This document shows, one piece after another, positions 30,763-45,059 of a stretch of 64,000 nucleotides of DNA (position 1 is its first letter; each line of letters begins with the position of its first letter). The position numbers were made by a program, and so were the translations under genes. Location: assembly GCF_905163445.1 (NCBI RefSeq), contig NC_053201.1:14890001-14954000 (forward strand), given 5' to 3'. A model generated the notes under the pieces. The model did not search any database and was not told the origin of the DNA. It saw nothing but the letters and a program-made list of their open reading frames with translations. Origin of the DNA: Pararge aegeria. Its lineage: Eukaryota; Arthropoda; Insecta; Lepidoptera; Nymphalidae.

Positions 30763-32408
30763 AATACACGAACTGCCCACACACTTGTAAATATAGACGC
30801 GCAAGATCGTTACACGAACCGCTTACCATTATAGTAAACTACTATGCAAACACACATAACATATACGCAATAAGGGAGCTTTAAATTGGAGATTTTACCC
30901 TACCACACCCGTCTGTCTCATTTTGAAAACTATTCAAAATAATTGCTATTTTTCATTCTCATTCAAATATAAATAATAGTAAATAATATATAATTTTTGA
31001 CTGAACTGAACCCAAGTGCCCGGCCTGTGGCCGGGCACCCCTCGTATTCATGTTCTAACCTAACCTAACCTAAATCTAGTTTTGACACCTTTAGACTTTA
31101 GATTCAAGATTTAATGTGAATATATGCATTAATAAAAACTCATTACTATTTTAATACTAGTTATGCTGCTGTTGATGCACTGATGAAAGCCAGATAGCTA
31201 GATCAGTGTTTAGTTAGTCGTAGTTGCCGGTGGGCTGAGGTCTAAAGGAATCCAAACTAGTTTTAAAAGGTTTGGATAGGTTAGGTTAGGTTAGAACATG
31301 AATAAGACGGGTGCCCGGCCGCAGGCCGGTCACTTAGGTTCAGTTACGTTTAAAAAAAAAAAAACACAAAACAAAACGTACCAATACAAAGTACTCTTAT
31401 TCATATTAGAAGATATTGTAAAATAACAATTAAATTAATTTTTTTTTTTTTATTTTCACTTACACATTAGGCCCGTCGCGCCGCGCCACTACTATATGGG
31501 GCGAAGGTGCGAAGTCGACGGCGACGACAAAGTACCGAGTCTAAGGAGACTGATGGCGGCGCCACACAGTGGCGTTATGTCTCTATAAAAGTGGTGGTCT
31601 TTTATTATGTTATTTATTAATGGTATTATTTTAATATCATATCAATATTGTACCCCGCACAGGGGGGAGGTACGGGTAGGTAGTGACGAAAAATAACGAT
31701 ACGGGACTCTTACGAGGTCTCGCAATCGGAATGAGTACACTTTAAATATTTTAACGAGGTAAAATTTAAGGGCATTGAGGGTCTGGTGCCAGTGGTGGTT
31801 GATTAGATCCACACACTATACTTTTTATAATTATGTGGCGTTATGTCTCTATAAAAGTGGTGGTCTTTTATTATGTTATTTATTAATGGTATTTTTTTAA
31901 TATCATATCAATATTGTACCCCGCACGGGGGGAGGTAGGGGGGTAGGTAGTGACGAAAAATAACGATACGGGACTCTTACGAGGTCTCGTAATCGGAATG
32001 AGTTTCTGCGACTACCATTGTTTGTCGCGGGTAACGGGGAATCAGGGTTCGATTCCGGTGAGGGAGCCTGAGAAACTGCTACCACATCCAAGGAAGGCAG
32101 CAGGCGCGCAAATTACCCACTCCCTGCACGGGGGGGGAGGTACGGGTAGGTAGTGACGAAAAATAACGATACGGGACTCTTACGAGGTCTCGTAATCGGA
32201 ATGAGTTTCTGCGACTACCATTGTTTGTCGCGGGTAACGGGGAATCAGGGTTCGATTCCGGTGAGGGAGCCTGAGAAACTGCTACCACATCCAAGGAAGG
32301 CAGCAGGCGCGCAAATTACCCACTCCCTGCACGGGGGGGGAGGTACGGGTAGGTAGTGACGAAAAATAACGATACGGGACTCTTACGAGGTCTCGTCATC
32401 GAATAATC
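30763..32408. repeat. Satellite monomer 14 with a 203-bp duplication
   Basis: 1,646 bp: the stretch from gtagtgacgaaaaataacg to the next copy of it, covering the 18S-like block, is present twice (31950 and 32153). Extended 18S-like region at 31923-32397. Confidence 0.9.
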
Positions 32409-33851
32409 AATACACGAACTGCCCACACACTTGTAAATATAGACGCGCAAGATCGTTACACGAACCGCTTACCATTATAGTAAACTACTATGCAAACACA
32501 CATAACATATACGCAATAAGGGAGCTTTAAATTGGAGATTTTACCCTACCACACCCGTCTGTCTCATTTTGAAAACTATTCAAAATAATTGCTATTTTTC
32601 ATTCTCATTCAAATATAAATAATAGTAAATAATATATAATTTTTGACTGAACTGAACCCAAGTGCCCGGCCTGTGGCCGGGCACCCCTCGTATTCATGTT
32701 CTAACCTAACCTAACCTAAATCTAGTTTTGACACCTTTAGACTTTAGATTCAAGATTTAATGTGAATATATGCATTAATAAAAACTCATTACTATTTTAA
32801 TACTAGTTATGCTGCTGTTGATGCACTGATGAAAGCCAGATAGCTAGATCAGTGTTTAGTTAGTCGTAGTTGCCGGTGGGCTGAGGTCTAAAGGAATCCA
32901 AACTAGTTTTAAAAGGTTTGGATAGGTTAGGTTAGGTTAGAACATGAATAAGACGGGTGCCCGGCCGCAGGCCGGTCACTTAGGTTCAGTTACGTTTAAA
33001 AAAAAAAAAACACAAAACAAAACGTACCAATACAAAGTACTCTTATTCATATTAGAAGATATTGTAAAATAACAATTAAATTAATTTTTTTTTTTTTATT
33101 TTCACTTACACATTAGGCCCGTCGCGCCGCGCCACTACTATATGGGGCGAAGGTGCGAAGTCGACGGCGACGACAAAGTACCGAGTCTAAGGAGACTGAT
33201 GGCGGCGCCACACAGTGGCGTTATGTCTCTATAAAAGTGGTGGTCTTTTATTATGTTATTTATTAATGGTATTATTTTAATATCATATCAATATTGTACC
33301 CCGCACAGGGGGGAGGTACGGGTAGGTAGTGACGAAAAATAACGATACGGGACTCTTACGAGGTCTCGCAATCGGAATGAGTACACTTTAAATATTTTAA
33401 CGAGGTAAAATTTAAGGGCATTGAGGGTCTGGTGCCAGTGGTGGTTGATTAGATCCACACACTATACTTTTTATAATTATGTGGCGTTATGTCTCTATAA
33501 AAGTGGTGGTCTTTTATTATGTTATTTATTAATGGTATTTTTTTAATATCATATCAATATTGTACCCCGCACGGGGGGAGGTAGGGGGGTAGGTAGTGAC
33601 GAAAAATAACGATACGGGACTCTTACGAGGTCTCGTAATCGGAATGAGTTTCTGCGACTACCATTGTTTGTCGCGGGTAACGGGGAATCAGGGTTCGATT
33701 CCGGTGAGGGAGCCTGAGAAACTGCTACCACATCCAAGGAAGGCAGCAGGCGCGCAAATTACCCACTCCCTGCACGGGGGGGGAGGTACGGGTAGGTAGT
33801 GACGAAAAATAACGATACGGGACTCTTACGAGGTCTCGTCATCGAATAATC
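32409..33851. repeat. Satellite monomer 15
   Basis: 1,443 bp; second 18S-like block at 33569-33840. Shares the interrupted T-run (tttattttcac) and aaacacaaaac with monomer 14. Confidence 0.9.
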
Positions 33852-35294
33852 AATACACGAACTGCCCACACACTTGTAAATATAGACGCGCAAGATCGTT
33901 ACACGAACCGCTTACCATTATAGTAAACTACTATGCAAACACACATAACATATACGCAATAAGGGAGCTTTAAATTGGAGATTTTACCCTACCACACCCG
34001 TCTGTCTCATTTTGAAAACTATTCAAAATAATTGCTATTTTTCATTCTCATTCAAATATAAATAATAGTAAATAATATATAATTTTTGACTGAACTGAAC
34101 CCAAGTGCCCGGCCTGTGGCCGGGCACCCCTCGTATTCATGTTCTAACCTAACCTAACCTAAATCTAGTTTTGACACCTTTAGACTTTAGATTCAAGATT
34201 TAATGTGAATATATGCATTAATAAAAACTCATTACTATTTTAATACTAGTTATGCTGCTGTTGATGCACTGATGAAAGCCAGATAGCTAGATCAGTGTTT
34301 AGTTAGTCGTAGTTGCCGGTGGGCTGAGGTCTAAAGGAATCCAAACTAGTTTTAAAAGGTTTGGATAGGTTAGGTTAGGTTAGAACATGAATAAGACGGG
34401 TGCCCGGCCGCAGGCCGGTCACTTAGGTTCAGTTACGTTTAAAAAAAAAAAAACAAAAAACAAAACGTACCAATACAAAGTACTCTTATTCATATTAGAA
34501 GATATTGTAAAATAACAATTAAATTAATTTTTTTTTTTTTTTTTTCACTTACACATTAGGCCCGTCGCGCCGCGCCACTACTATATGGGGCGAAGGTGCG
34601 AAGTCGACGGCGACGACAAAGTACCGAGTCTAAGGAGACTGATGGCGGCGCCACACAGTGGCGTTATGTCTCTATAAAAGTGGTGGTCTTTTATTATGTT
34701 ATTTATTAATGGTATTATTTTAATATCATATCAATATTGTACCCCGCACAGGGGGGAGGTACGGGTAGGTAGTGACGAAAAATAACGATACGGGACTCTT
34801 ACGAGGTCTCGCAATCGGAATGAGTACACTTTAAATATTTTAACGAGGTAAAATTTAAGGGCATTGAGGGTCTGGTGCCAGTGGTGGTTGATTAGATCCA
34901 CACACTATACTTTTTATAATTATGTGGCGTTATGTCTCTATAAAAGTGGTGGTCTTTTATTATGTTATTTATTAATGGTATTTTTTTAATATCATATCAA
35001 TATTGTACCCCGCACGGGGGGAGGTAGGGGGGTAGGTAGTGACGAAAAATAACGATACGGGACTCTTACGAGGTCTCGTAATCGGAATGAGTTTCTGCGA
35101 CTACCATTGTTTGTCGCGGGTAACGGGGAATCAGGGTTCGATTCCGGTGAGGGAGCCTGAGAAACTGCTACCACATCCAAGGAAGGCAGCAGGCGCGCAA
35201 ATTACCCACTCCCTGCACGGGGGGGGAGGTACGGGTAGGTAGTGACGAAAAATAACGATACGGGACTCTTACGAGGTCTCGTCATCGAATAATC
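33852..35294. repeat. Satellite monomer 16
   Basis: 1,443 bp; second 18S-like block at 35012-35283. cagttacgttt variant shared with monomers 12, 14 and 15. Confidence 0.9.
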
Positions 35295-36723
35295 AATACA
35301 CTAACTGCCCACACACTTGTAAATATAGACGCGCAAGATCGTTACACGAACCGCTTACCATTATAGTAAACTACTATGCAAACACACATAACATATACGC
35401 AATAAGGGAACTTTAAATTGGAGATTTTACCCTACCACACCCGTCTGTCTCATTTTGAAAACTATTCAAAATAATTGCTATTTTTCATTCTCATTCAAAT
35501 ATAAATAATAGTAAATAATATATAATTTTTGACTGAACTGAACCCAAGTGCCCGGCCTGTGGCCGGGCACCCCTCGTATTCATGTTCTAACCTAACCTAA
35601 ACTAAATCTAGTTTTGACACCTTTAGACTTTAGATTCAAGATTTAATGTGAATATATGCATTAATAAAAACTCATTACTATTTTAATACTAGTTATGCTG
35701 CTGTTGATGCACTGATGAAAGCCAGATAGCTAGATCAGTGTTTAGTTAGTCGTAGTTGCCGGTGGGCTGAGGTCTAAAGGAATCCAAACTAGTTTTAAAA
35801 GGTTTGGATAGGTTAGGTTAGGTTAGAACATGAATAAGACGGGTGCCCGGCCGCAGGCCGGTCACTTAGGTTCAGTTCCGTTTAAAAATAAAAAAAACAA
35901 AAAACAAAACGTACCAATACAAAGTACTCTTATTCATATTAGAAGATATTGTAAAATAACAATTAATTTAATTTTTTTTTTTTTTTTTTCACTTACACAT
36001 TAGGCCCGTCGCGCCGCGCCACTACTATATGGGGCGAAGGTGCGAAGTCGACGGCGACGACAAAGTACCGAGTCTAAGGAGACTGATGGCGGTTATGTCT
36101 CTATAAAAGTGGTGGTCTTTTATTATGTTATTTATTAATGGTATTATTTTAATATCATATCAATATTGTACCCCGCACAGGGGGGAGGTACGGGTAGGTA
36201 GTGACGAAAAATAACGATACGGGACTCTTACGAGGTCTCGCAATCGGAATGAGTACACTTTAAATATTTTAACGAGGTAAAATTTAAGGGCATTGAGGGT
36301 CTGGTGCCAGTGGTGGTTGATTAGATCCACACACTATACTTTTTATAATTATGTGGCGTTATGTCTCTATAAAAGTGGTGGTCTTTTATTATGTTATTTA
36401 TTAATGGTATTTTTTTAATATCATATCAATATTGTACCCCGCACGGGGGGAGGTAGGGGGGTAGGTAGTGACGAAAAATAACGATACGGGACTCTTACGA
36501 GGTCTCGTAATCGGAATGAGTTTCTGCGACTACCATTGTTTGTCGCGGGTAACGGGGAATCAGGGTTCGATTCCGGTGAGGGAGCCTGAGAAACTGCTAC
36601 CACATCCAAGGAAGGCAGCAGGCGCGCAAATTACCCACTCCCTGCACGGGGGGGGAGGTACGGGTAGGTAGTGACGAAAAATAACGATACGGGACTCTTA
36701 CGAGGTCTCGTCATCGAATAATC
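35295..36723. repeat. Satellite monomer 17
   Basis: 1,429 bp; same 15-bp deletion as monomer 11. The A-run is broken by a T. Second 18S-like block at 36441-36712. Confidence 0.9.
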
Positions 36724-38164
36724 AATACACGAACTGCCCACACACTTGTAAATATAGACGCGCAAGATCGTTACACGAACCGCTTACCATTATAGTAAAC
36801 TACTATGCAAACACACATAACATATACGCAATAAGGGAACTTTAAATTGGAGATTTTACCCTACCACACCCGTCTGTCTCATTTTGAAAACTATTCAAAA
36901 TAATTGCTATTTTTCATTCTCATTCAAATATAAATAATAGTAAATAATATATAATTTTTGACTGAACTGAACCCAAGTGCCCGGCCTGTGGCCGGGCACC
37001 CCTCGTATTCATGTTCTAACCTAACCTAAACTAAATCTAGTTTTGACACCTTTAGACTTTAGATTCAAGATTTAATGTGAATATATGCATTAATAAAAAC
37101 TCATTACTATTTTAATACTAGTTATGCTGCTGTTGATGCACTGATGAAAGCCAGATAGCTAGATCAGTGTTTAGTTAGTCGTAGTTGCCGGTGGGCTGAG
37201 GTCTAAAGGAATCCAAACTAGTTTAAAAAGGTTTGGATAGGTTAGGTTAGGTTAGAACATGAATAAGACGGGTGCCCGGCCGCAGGCCGGTCACTTAGGT
37301 TCAGTTCCGTTTAAAAAAAAAAACAAAAAACAAAACGTACCAATACAAAGTACTCTTATTCATATTAGAAGATATTGTAAAATAACAATTAATTTAATTT
37401 TTTTTTTTTTTTTTTCACTTACACATTAGGCCCGTCGCGCCGCGCCACTACTATATGGGGCGAAGGTGCGAAGTCGACGGCGACGACAAAGTACCGAGTC
37501 TAAGGAGACTGATGGCGGCGCCACACAGTGGCGTTATGTCTCTATAAAAGTGGTGGTCTTTTATTATGTTATTTATTAATGGTATTATTTTAATATCATA
37601 TCAATATTGTACCCCGCACAGGGGGGAGGTACGGGTAGGTAGTGACGAAAAATAACGATACGGGACTCTTACGAGGTCTCGCAATCGGAATGAGTACACT
37701 TTAAATATTTTAACGAGGTAAAATTTAAGGGCATTGAGGGTCTGGTGCCAGTGGTGGTTGATTAGATCCACACACTATACTTTTTATAATTATGTGGCGT
37801 TATGTCTCTATAAAAGTGGTGGTCTTTTATTATGTTATTTATTAATGGTATTTTTTTAATATCATATCAATATTGTACCCCGCACGGGGGGAGGTAGGGG
37901 GGTAGGTAGTGACGAAAAATAACGATACGGGACTCTTACGAGGTCTCGTAATCGGAATGAGTTTCTGCGACTACCATTGTTTGTCGCGGGTAACGGGGAA
38001 TCAGGGTTCGATTCCGGTGAGGGAGCCTGAGAAACTGCTACCACATCCAAGGAAGGCAGCAGGCGCGCAAATTACCCACTCCCTGCACGGGGGGGGAGGT
38101 ACGGGTAGGTAGTGACGAAAAATAACGATACGGGACTCTTACGAGGTCTCGTCATCGAATAATC
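36724..38164. repeat. Satellite monomer 18
   Basis: 1,441 bp; second 18S-like block at 37882-38153. Confidence 0.9.
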
Positions 38165-39606
38165 AATACACGAACTGCCCACACACTTGTAAATATAGAC
38201 GCGCAAGATCGTTACACGAACCGCTTACCATTATAGTAAACTACTATGCAAACACACATAACATATACGCAATAAGGGAACTTTCAATTGGAGATTTTAC
38301 CCTACCACACCCGTCTGTCTCATTTTGAAAACTATTCAAAATAATTGCTATTTTTCATTCTCATTCAAATATAAATAATAGTAAATAATATATAATTTTT
38401 GACTGAACTGAACCCAAGTGCCCGGCCTGTGGCCGGGCACCCCTCGTATTCATGTTCTAACCTAACCTAAACTAAATCTAGTTTTGACACCTTTAGACTT
38501 TAGATTCAAGATTTAATGTGAATATATGCATTAATAAAAACTCATTACTATTTTAATACTAGTTATGCTGCTGTTGATGCACTTATGAAAGCCAGATAGC
38601 TAGATCAGTGTTTAGTTAGTCGTAGTTGCCGGTGGGCTGAGGTCTAAAGGAATCCAAACTAGTTTAAAAAGGTTTGGATAGGTTAGGTTAGGTTAGAACA
38701 TGAATAAGACGGGTGCCCGGCCGCAGGCCGGTCACTTAGGTTCAGTTCCGTTTAAAAAAAAAAAACAAAAAACAAAACGTACCAATACAAAGTACTCTTA
38801 TTCATATTAGAAGATATTGTAAAATAACAATTAATTTAATTTTTTTTTTTTTTTTTTTCACTTACACATTAGGCCCGTCGCGCCGCGCCACTACTATATG
38901 GGGCGAAGGTGCGAAGTCGACGGCGACGACAAAGTACCGAGTCTAAGGAGACTGATGGCGGCGCCACACAGTGGCGTTATGTCTCTATAAAAGTGGTGGT
39001 CTTTTATTATGTTATTTATTAATGGTATTATTTTAATATCATATCAATATTGTACCCCGCACAGGGGGGAGGTACGGGTAGGTAGTGACGAAAAATAACG
39101 ATACGGGACTCTTACGAGGTCTCGCAATCGGAATGAGTACACTTTAAATATTTTAACGAGGTAAAATTTAAGGGCATTGAGGGTCTGGTGCCAGTGGTGG
39201 TTGATTAGATCCACACACTATACTTTTTATAATTATGTGGCGTTATGTCTCTATAAAAGTGGTGGTCTTTTATTATGTTATTTATTAATGGTATTTTTTT
39301 AATATCATATCAATATTGTACCCCGCACGGGGGGAGGTAGGGGGGTAGGTAGTGACGAAAAATAACGATACGGGACTCTTACGAGGTCTCGTAATCGGAA
39401 TGAGTTTCTGCGACTACCATTGTTTGTCGCGGGTAACGGGGAATCAGGGTTCGATTCCGGTGAGGGAGCCTGAGAAACTGCTACCACATCCAAGGAAGGC
39501 AGCAGGCGCGCAAATTACCCACTCCCTGCACGGGGGGGAGGTACGGGTAGGTAGTGACGAAAAATAACGATACGGGACTCTTACGAGGTCTCGTCATCGA
39601 ATAATC
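38165..39606. repeat. Satellite monomer 19
   Basis: 1,442 bp; second 18S-like block at 39325-39595, with one G fewer in the last G-run, a mark also seen in monomers 2, 26 and 28. Confidence 0.9.
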
Positions 39607-40146
39607 AATACACGAACTGCCCACACACTTGTAAATATAGACGCGCAAGATCGTTACACGAACCGCTTACCATTATAGTAAACTACTATGCAAACACACA
39701 TAACATATACGCAATAAGGGAGCTTTAAATTGGAGATTTTACCCTACCACACCCGTCTGTCTCATTCTGAAAACTATTCAAAATAATTGCTATTTTTCAT
39801 TCTCATTCAAATATAAATAATAGTAAATAATATATAATTTTTGACTGAACTGAACCCAAGTGCCCGGCCTGTGGCCGGGCACCCCTCGTATTCATGTTCT
39901 AACCTAACCTAACCTAAATCTAGTTTTGACACCTTTAGACTTTAGATTCAAGATTTAATGTGAATATATGCATTAATAAAAACTCATTACTATTTTAATA
40001 CTAGTTATGCTGCTGTTGATGCACTGATGAAAGCCAGATAGCTAGATCAGTGTTTAGTTAGTCGTAGTTGCCGGTGGGCTGAGGTCTAAAGGAATCCAAA
40101 CTAGTTTTAAAAGGTTTGGATAGGTTAGGTTAGGTTAGAGCATGAA
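39607..40146. repeat. Satellite half A, left of LINE-A copy 3
   Basis: 540 bp ending at catgaa. Has the private change ctcattctgaaaac, which recurs only in the last partial monomer at about 63650. Confidence 0.9.
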
Positions 40147-40265
40147 CCTAAGGAAAGGAAAAGGTTCGGAAGGCAGATTCTACCGAGAAAAAGCCGGCAA
40201 GAAACTCAGCAGTTGCTCTTTTCCAACATCAAAAATTTACATTTTATATTTTAACATTCATTTTT

Positions 40266-40502
40266 CTATCTTGTGAGAGATGAAAGCGGAGCCGGATGCT
40301 TCCAAGCAACCTTGTCATTAAGAAACTCATCAATTGTATAATAACCTCGCTGTAATAAATGTGTTTTAACACATTATTTAAACTTATGGATTGGTAGGTC
40401 CAAAATTACCTTAGGAATCATATTATAAAAGCGTATACTCAATCCCACAAATGACTTCTGCACCTTTCGCAGACGATATGCAGATGTCACTAATTTATCA
40501 TT
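40266..40502 (-). pseudogene. LINE-A copy 3 reverse transcriptase C-terminal remnant
   Basis: Counterpart of 2986-3222 with the same internal stop. Confidence 0.75.
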
Positions 40503-41337
40503 AGTAATCTATATGTTTGAAATTGAATATTTTGTTAAATTCATTTTCTATAATATTAAAGAGCGTACCATAAATGCTGTCAGGATGACCGTTCTTAAAG
40601 ACAAGGGCAGGAATTTTGGATGATATTTCACCTTTGAATCGCGTCAATTTGCTCTTAGTTATCGGCCTACACTTGACGATATGTTTATCTTTGTTTATAT
40701 TATTCAAAACAGTAATTTGTTGGCCACAATGATCTGATCTTAAGTTGGTTATTATCGATTTACCTAAGATATCGCAGTTGAGAAAAATATTATCTAAACA
40801 CGATGCTGAGGTTGCTGTGATTCTAGTAGGTTCACTAAAAGCATAATTTAAATTAAAACATTTAAATAAGTTTAGCAACCTAGTCGTAGTTGCATTACTA
40901 AGTAAAATATCAACATTAAAATCCCCGCATACTATTGCTTTTTTTGTGGATACAGACAATCGCTTAAGCACATCTTCCATTACATCCTCAAAAAGGCTAA
41001 AATCACCTGAGGGGGGACGATATATACACACTATTATAAATCGCTCCAGCTCCACACAAGATAGTTCTACAGTGCGTTCAACAGAAAGACTAACTATGTC
41101 TTTTCGCTCCTTACAAGTTATATTATTGTGTACAAAAATTAAAGACCCACCATGAATTGCAGTCCTTCTGAAGAACACACTTGACATTTTGAAATTCCTT
41201 AAGATAACTGCTGGATGTGCACCAGTGAGCCAATGCTCAGTAATACACAGAATGTGTATATTGAGTTTTTCCACAAACAGTTCTATTTCAATTTCTTTGC
41301 TGGTTAAGCTCTGTATATTTTGATGTACAATGTTCAT
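40501..41337 (-). CDS. LINE-A copy 3 endonuclease
   Basis: 278 aa, identical to copy 1 at the protein level (one silent change near 40774). Active-site residues intact; open back to the slip site at 41376. Confidence 0.85.
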   Translation of the reverse strand: MNIVHQNIQSLTSKEIEIELFVEKLNIHILCITEHWLTGAHPAVILRNFKMSSVFFRRTAIHGGSLIFVHNNITCKERKDIVSLSVERTVELSCVELERFIIVCIYRPPSGDFSLFEDVMEDVLKRLSVSTKKAIVCGDFNVDILLSNATTTRLLNLFKCFNLNYAFSEPTRITATSASCLDNIFLNCDILGKSIITNLRSDHCGQQITVLNNINKDKHIVKCRPITKSKLTRFKGEISSKIPALVFKNGHPDSIYGTLFNIIENEFNKIFNFKHIDY

Positions 41338-41366
41338 ATTGGAGAGCTTCTCCGTTGTCTGGCTAT

Positions 41367-41858
41367 CTAGTTTAAATAATTATAAGAAATTTTCTTAGTA
41401 CTTGAACAAGTACTTGGGTCATTATCAGAAATATTGGTACCTAAAGTACAATTTGTAAAGTTGTCAATAGACTTAGTTACAACACTTGTAACTGTATCAT
41501 TTAAATTGTAAGCTAATAATGAGGCTATATGTTGCTTACATTTTTTTGACAGATAAAAAGTATGCCTAGTCAATAACAGTGGTGAAATAAATTTATTCAC
41601 ATCAAAATAAAAAACGGCCTCACTATGACGGCATGTCAAGTTATAAATTAATAAATTTAAATTATAAATTTGCTTATTTCGCTTAGAACTAAGTGTGCCA
41701 CAGTACGGAAAGGCACACATAACAAATCTACATTTAGATTTTTCATGCAAAGCCAGCAATTTTTCTACACATCTTATAATTTGTGTCTTTTTTACATTTA
41801 AGCTGTCTCCTAACAAAAATATAACATTTTTATTTACATCTAAACTGTCTATGTTCAA
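41367..41858 (-). pseudogene. LINE-A copy 3 ORF1, C-terminal part
   Basis: 163 codons identical to copy 1. Slip sequence at 41370-41376. Confidence 0.7.
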
Positions 41859-41880
41859 ACTATCAATAAGATAGTCTAAA

Positions 41881-42993
41881 TTAGCCCCCCGGTGAACATC
41901 TATTAGTCACTGAGTGATCTAGGTAACAGTTCATAATAGGACCAAAACCTTTACCTAGCTTGTCTGAAATTACTAAAGTGTGTTTTTTATGCTTACTTGA
42001 TAAATTATAATCTAAGGATGTAGTGACAGGAATAATACTTTCACACTGCTCTTGGCAGGTCTCTAGCTTATTAGAGGACAAAATACTACTACTTAAGTCT
42101 AGGTTAGCCGTAGGTATATCTTGAGAACATTGACATTTATTTGCCAATGACTCAAAACGAGCCCTATTGTAGGTACCTAGAGCTAACAACTCATCAGCTG
42201 CCAGAATTTGTTCATCAATCTGCTTTTTTGACAGCTCATATTTAATAGTCATAGTTTTAAGTGAGTCTTCCAGCTGTTGAATAACATCATTTAAGGTTTG
42301 GATTTCACTCTCATATTTTTCCCTGCTACTTTGAAAAGAAAGAGAAAAGGTATTTAACTTATTTAACAAAACTGAACGTTCTTTTCTTAGTATCAGGTTT
42401 TCACTGCTTTTCTTCTGGTTTTTTACTAATTTTTGAGTTTTCTTTATTATTTTACTAATTCTAATGTATTTTTTTATTTTATTGTGGCTATTTAAAAAGG
42501 GGAGATCTATTTGAGGCTTGGTTTTTTTAACACAAGGGCTATCACAAGTCAGATCGATGCACACTGGCATTGTTGAGGATGAAGTAAGTAGTTCATCATA
42601 CAAGTTATTTGTTGATTGCATTTCAACATTTTGTAATTGTGACTGAAGGTCATCAATAGTTTTATGTGCGCTACATAATTCACCCTCCAACATAGTAATT
42701 CTTCCTAAAGCTTCATCATAAGTAGATATGCATTGGTTAAAAGAACGCACTGCCTCCTGGAGTTGGTTGCGCTCCTCTAAGACCAGAGTGTGAGCGCTAT
42801 GTAGGTCAGCTAGTTCACCCTTTAGCTGGGAGTTCTTGGCAATAATTGATCTCATTTCCACTTCACTGTCATCTTGTTCCCTCATTAAATCAGCATTTAG
42901 TTGTTTCAGTGACTTTAGTTCACTGAGGGCATTTTTAAGTTTTAATTGCTCTTGCAATGCAGCCGCTCTTCTGGTTAGCATTGTTGGCATCAT
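41881..42993 (-). pseudogene. LINE-A copy 3 ORF1, N-terminal part
   Basis: 370 codons from ATG 42993, identical to copy 1, same G6 frameshift. Confidence 0.75.
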
Positions 42994-43615
42994 TTTATAG
43001 CACTTCGCCCTGAAACACAGCAAACAGTATATGTGAGTGAAGGAAATTAGATAACCTACAGAAGAAAGAGAAAAGGATCAAAAATATATGTATATATATT
43101 ATGAAAAAGTTATAGGAAATAGAGATAAATACTAAGGAATATTACAGATAGTATACTAGGAAATACAATAACATACTAATTAGGGATATCTTTAAGTGAT
43201 AGAAATAGCAATTTTAGCAAAGAAAACTTTGAATCACAACTTGTAAAATAAGGTTTATTTGGTTGTGTATTTTTGTCTGAGACAGTTTAATTAATTCTTC
43301 AACTATACTTCCACAAATCCGTCAAGTAAAGCGAGAATGAGTCTGTCTAAGTGTGTGGAGGGACGTCTCTCGTGAGTGTTACGAGAATAACATAATAAAA
43401 CAAAAATTTGAAGTAGGGAATTGGTTATCAACTAGGATATTGTTATGGCAGTGTTATTAACATAAGAAAAATGAAAGCAATACTCCCCAGGTACATCCCA
43501 TGGACGTAAAATGTACGTCGTTTGCTTATAACAGTCGTTGGATTTTGAAATCCCGTTGTACGAAACCTCCTGTCAGACGGATTTTCGATTTACGTGGTTT
43601 ATATGGTCACTGTGT

Positions 43616-45059
43616 AATACACGAACTGCCCACACACTTGTAAATATAGACGCGCAAGATCGTTACACGAACCGCTTACCATTATAGTAAACTACTATGC
43701 AAACACACATAACATATACGCAATAAGGGAGCTTTAAATTGGAGATTTTACCCTACCACACCCGTCTGTCTCATTTTGAAAACTATTCAAAATAATTGCT
43801 ATTTTTCATTCTCATTCAAATATAAATAATAGTAAATAATATATAATTTTTGACTGAACTGAACCCAAGTGCCCGGCCTGTGGCCGGGCACCCCTCGTAT
43901 TCATGTTCTAACCTAACCTAACCTAAATCTAGTTTTGACACCTTTAGACTTTAGATTCAAGATTTAATGTGAATATATGCATTAATAAAAACTCATTACT
44001 ATTTTAATACTAGTTATGCTGCTGTTGATGCACTGATGAAAGCCAGATAGCTAGATCAGTGTTTAGTTAGTCGTAGTTGCCGGTGGGCTGAGGTCTAAAG
44101 GAATCCAAACTAGTTTTAAAAGGTTTGGATAGGTTAGGTTAGGTTAGAACATGAATAAGACGGGTGCCCGGCCGCAGGCCGGTCACTTAGGTTCAGTTCC
44201 GTTTAAAAAAAAAAAAACAAAAAACAAAACGTACCAATACAAAGTACTCTTATTCATATTAGAAGATATTGTAAAATAACAATTAATTTAATTTTTTTTT
44301 TTTTTTTTTTCACTTACACATTAGGCCCGTCGCGCCGCGCCACTACTATATGGGGCGAAGGTGCGAAGTCGACGGCGACGACAAAGTACCGAGTCTAAGG
44401 AGACTGATGGCGGCGCCACACAGTGGCGTTATGTCTCTATAAAAGTGGTGGTCTTTTATTATGTTATTTATTAATGGTATTATTTTAATATCATATCAAT
44501 ATTGTACCCCGCACAGGGGGGAGGTACGGGTAGGTAGTGACGAAAAATAACGATACGGGACTCTTACGAGGTCTCGCAATCGGAATGAGTACACTTTAAA
44601 TATTTTAACGAGGTAAAATTTAAGGGCATTGAGGGTCTGGTGCCAGTGGTGGTTGATTAGATCCACACACTATACTTTTTATAATTATGTGGCGTTATGT
44701 CTCTATAAAAGTGGTGGTCTTTTATTATGTTATTTATTAATGGTATTTTTTTAATATCATATCAATATTGTACCCCGCACGGGGGGAGGTAGGGGGGTAG
44801 GTAGTGACGAAAAATAACGATACGGGACTCTTACGAGGTCTCGTAATCGGAATGAGTTTCTGCGACTACCATTGTTTGTCGCGGGTAACGGGGAATCAGG
44901 GTTCGATTCCGGTGAGGGAGCCTGAGAAACTGCTACCACATCCAAGGAAGGCAGCAGGCGCGCAAATTACCCACTCCCTGCACGGGGGGGGAGGTACGGG
45001 TAGGTAGTGACGAAAAATAACGATACGGGACTCTTACGAGGTCTCGTCATCGAATAATC
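43616..45059. repeat. Satellite monomer 21
   Basis: 1,444 bp, complete; second 18S-like block at 44777-45048. Confidence 0.9.

Larger units (their letters stand above)
40147..43615 (-). mobile_element. LINE-A copy 3
   Basis: 3,469 bp, same ends as copies 1, 2 and 4; proteins identical to copy 1. Leader has aataacataataaaac, shared with copy 4. Confidence 0.9.
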
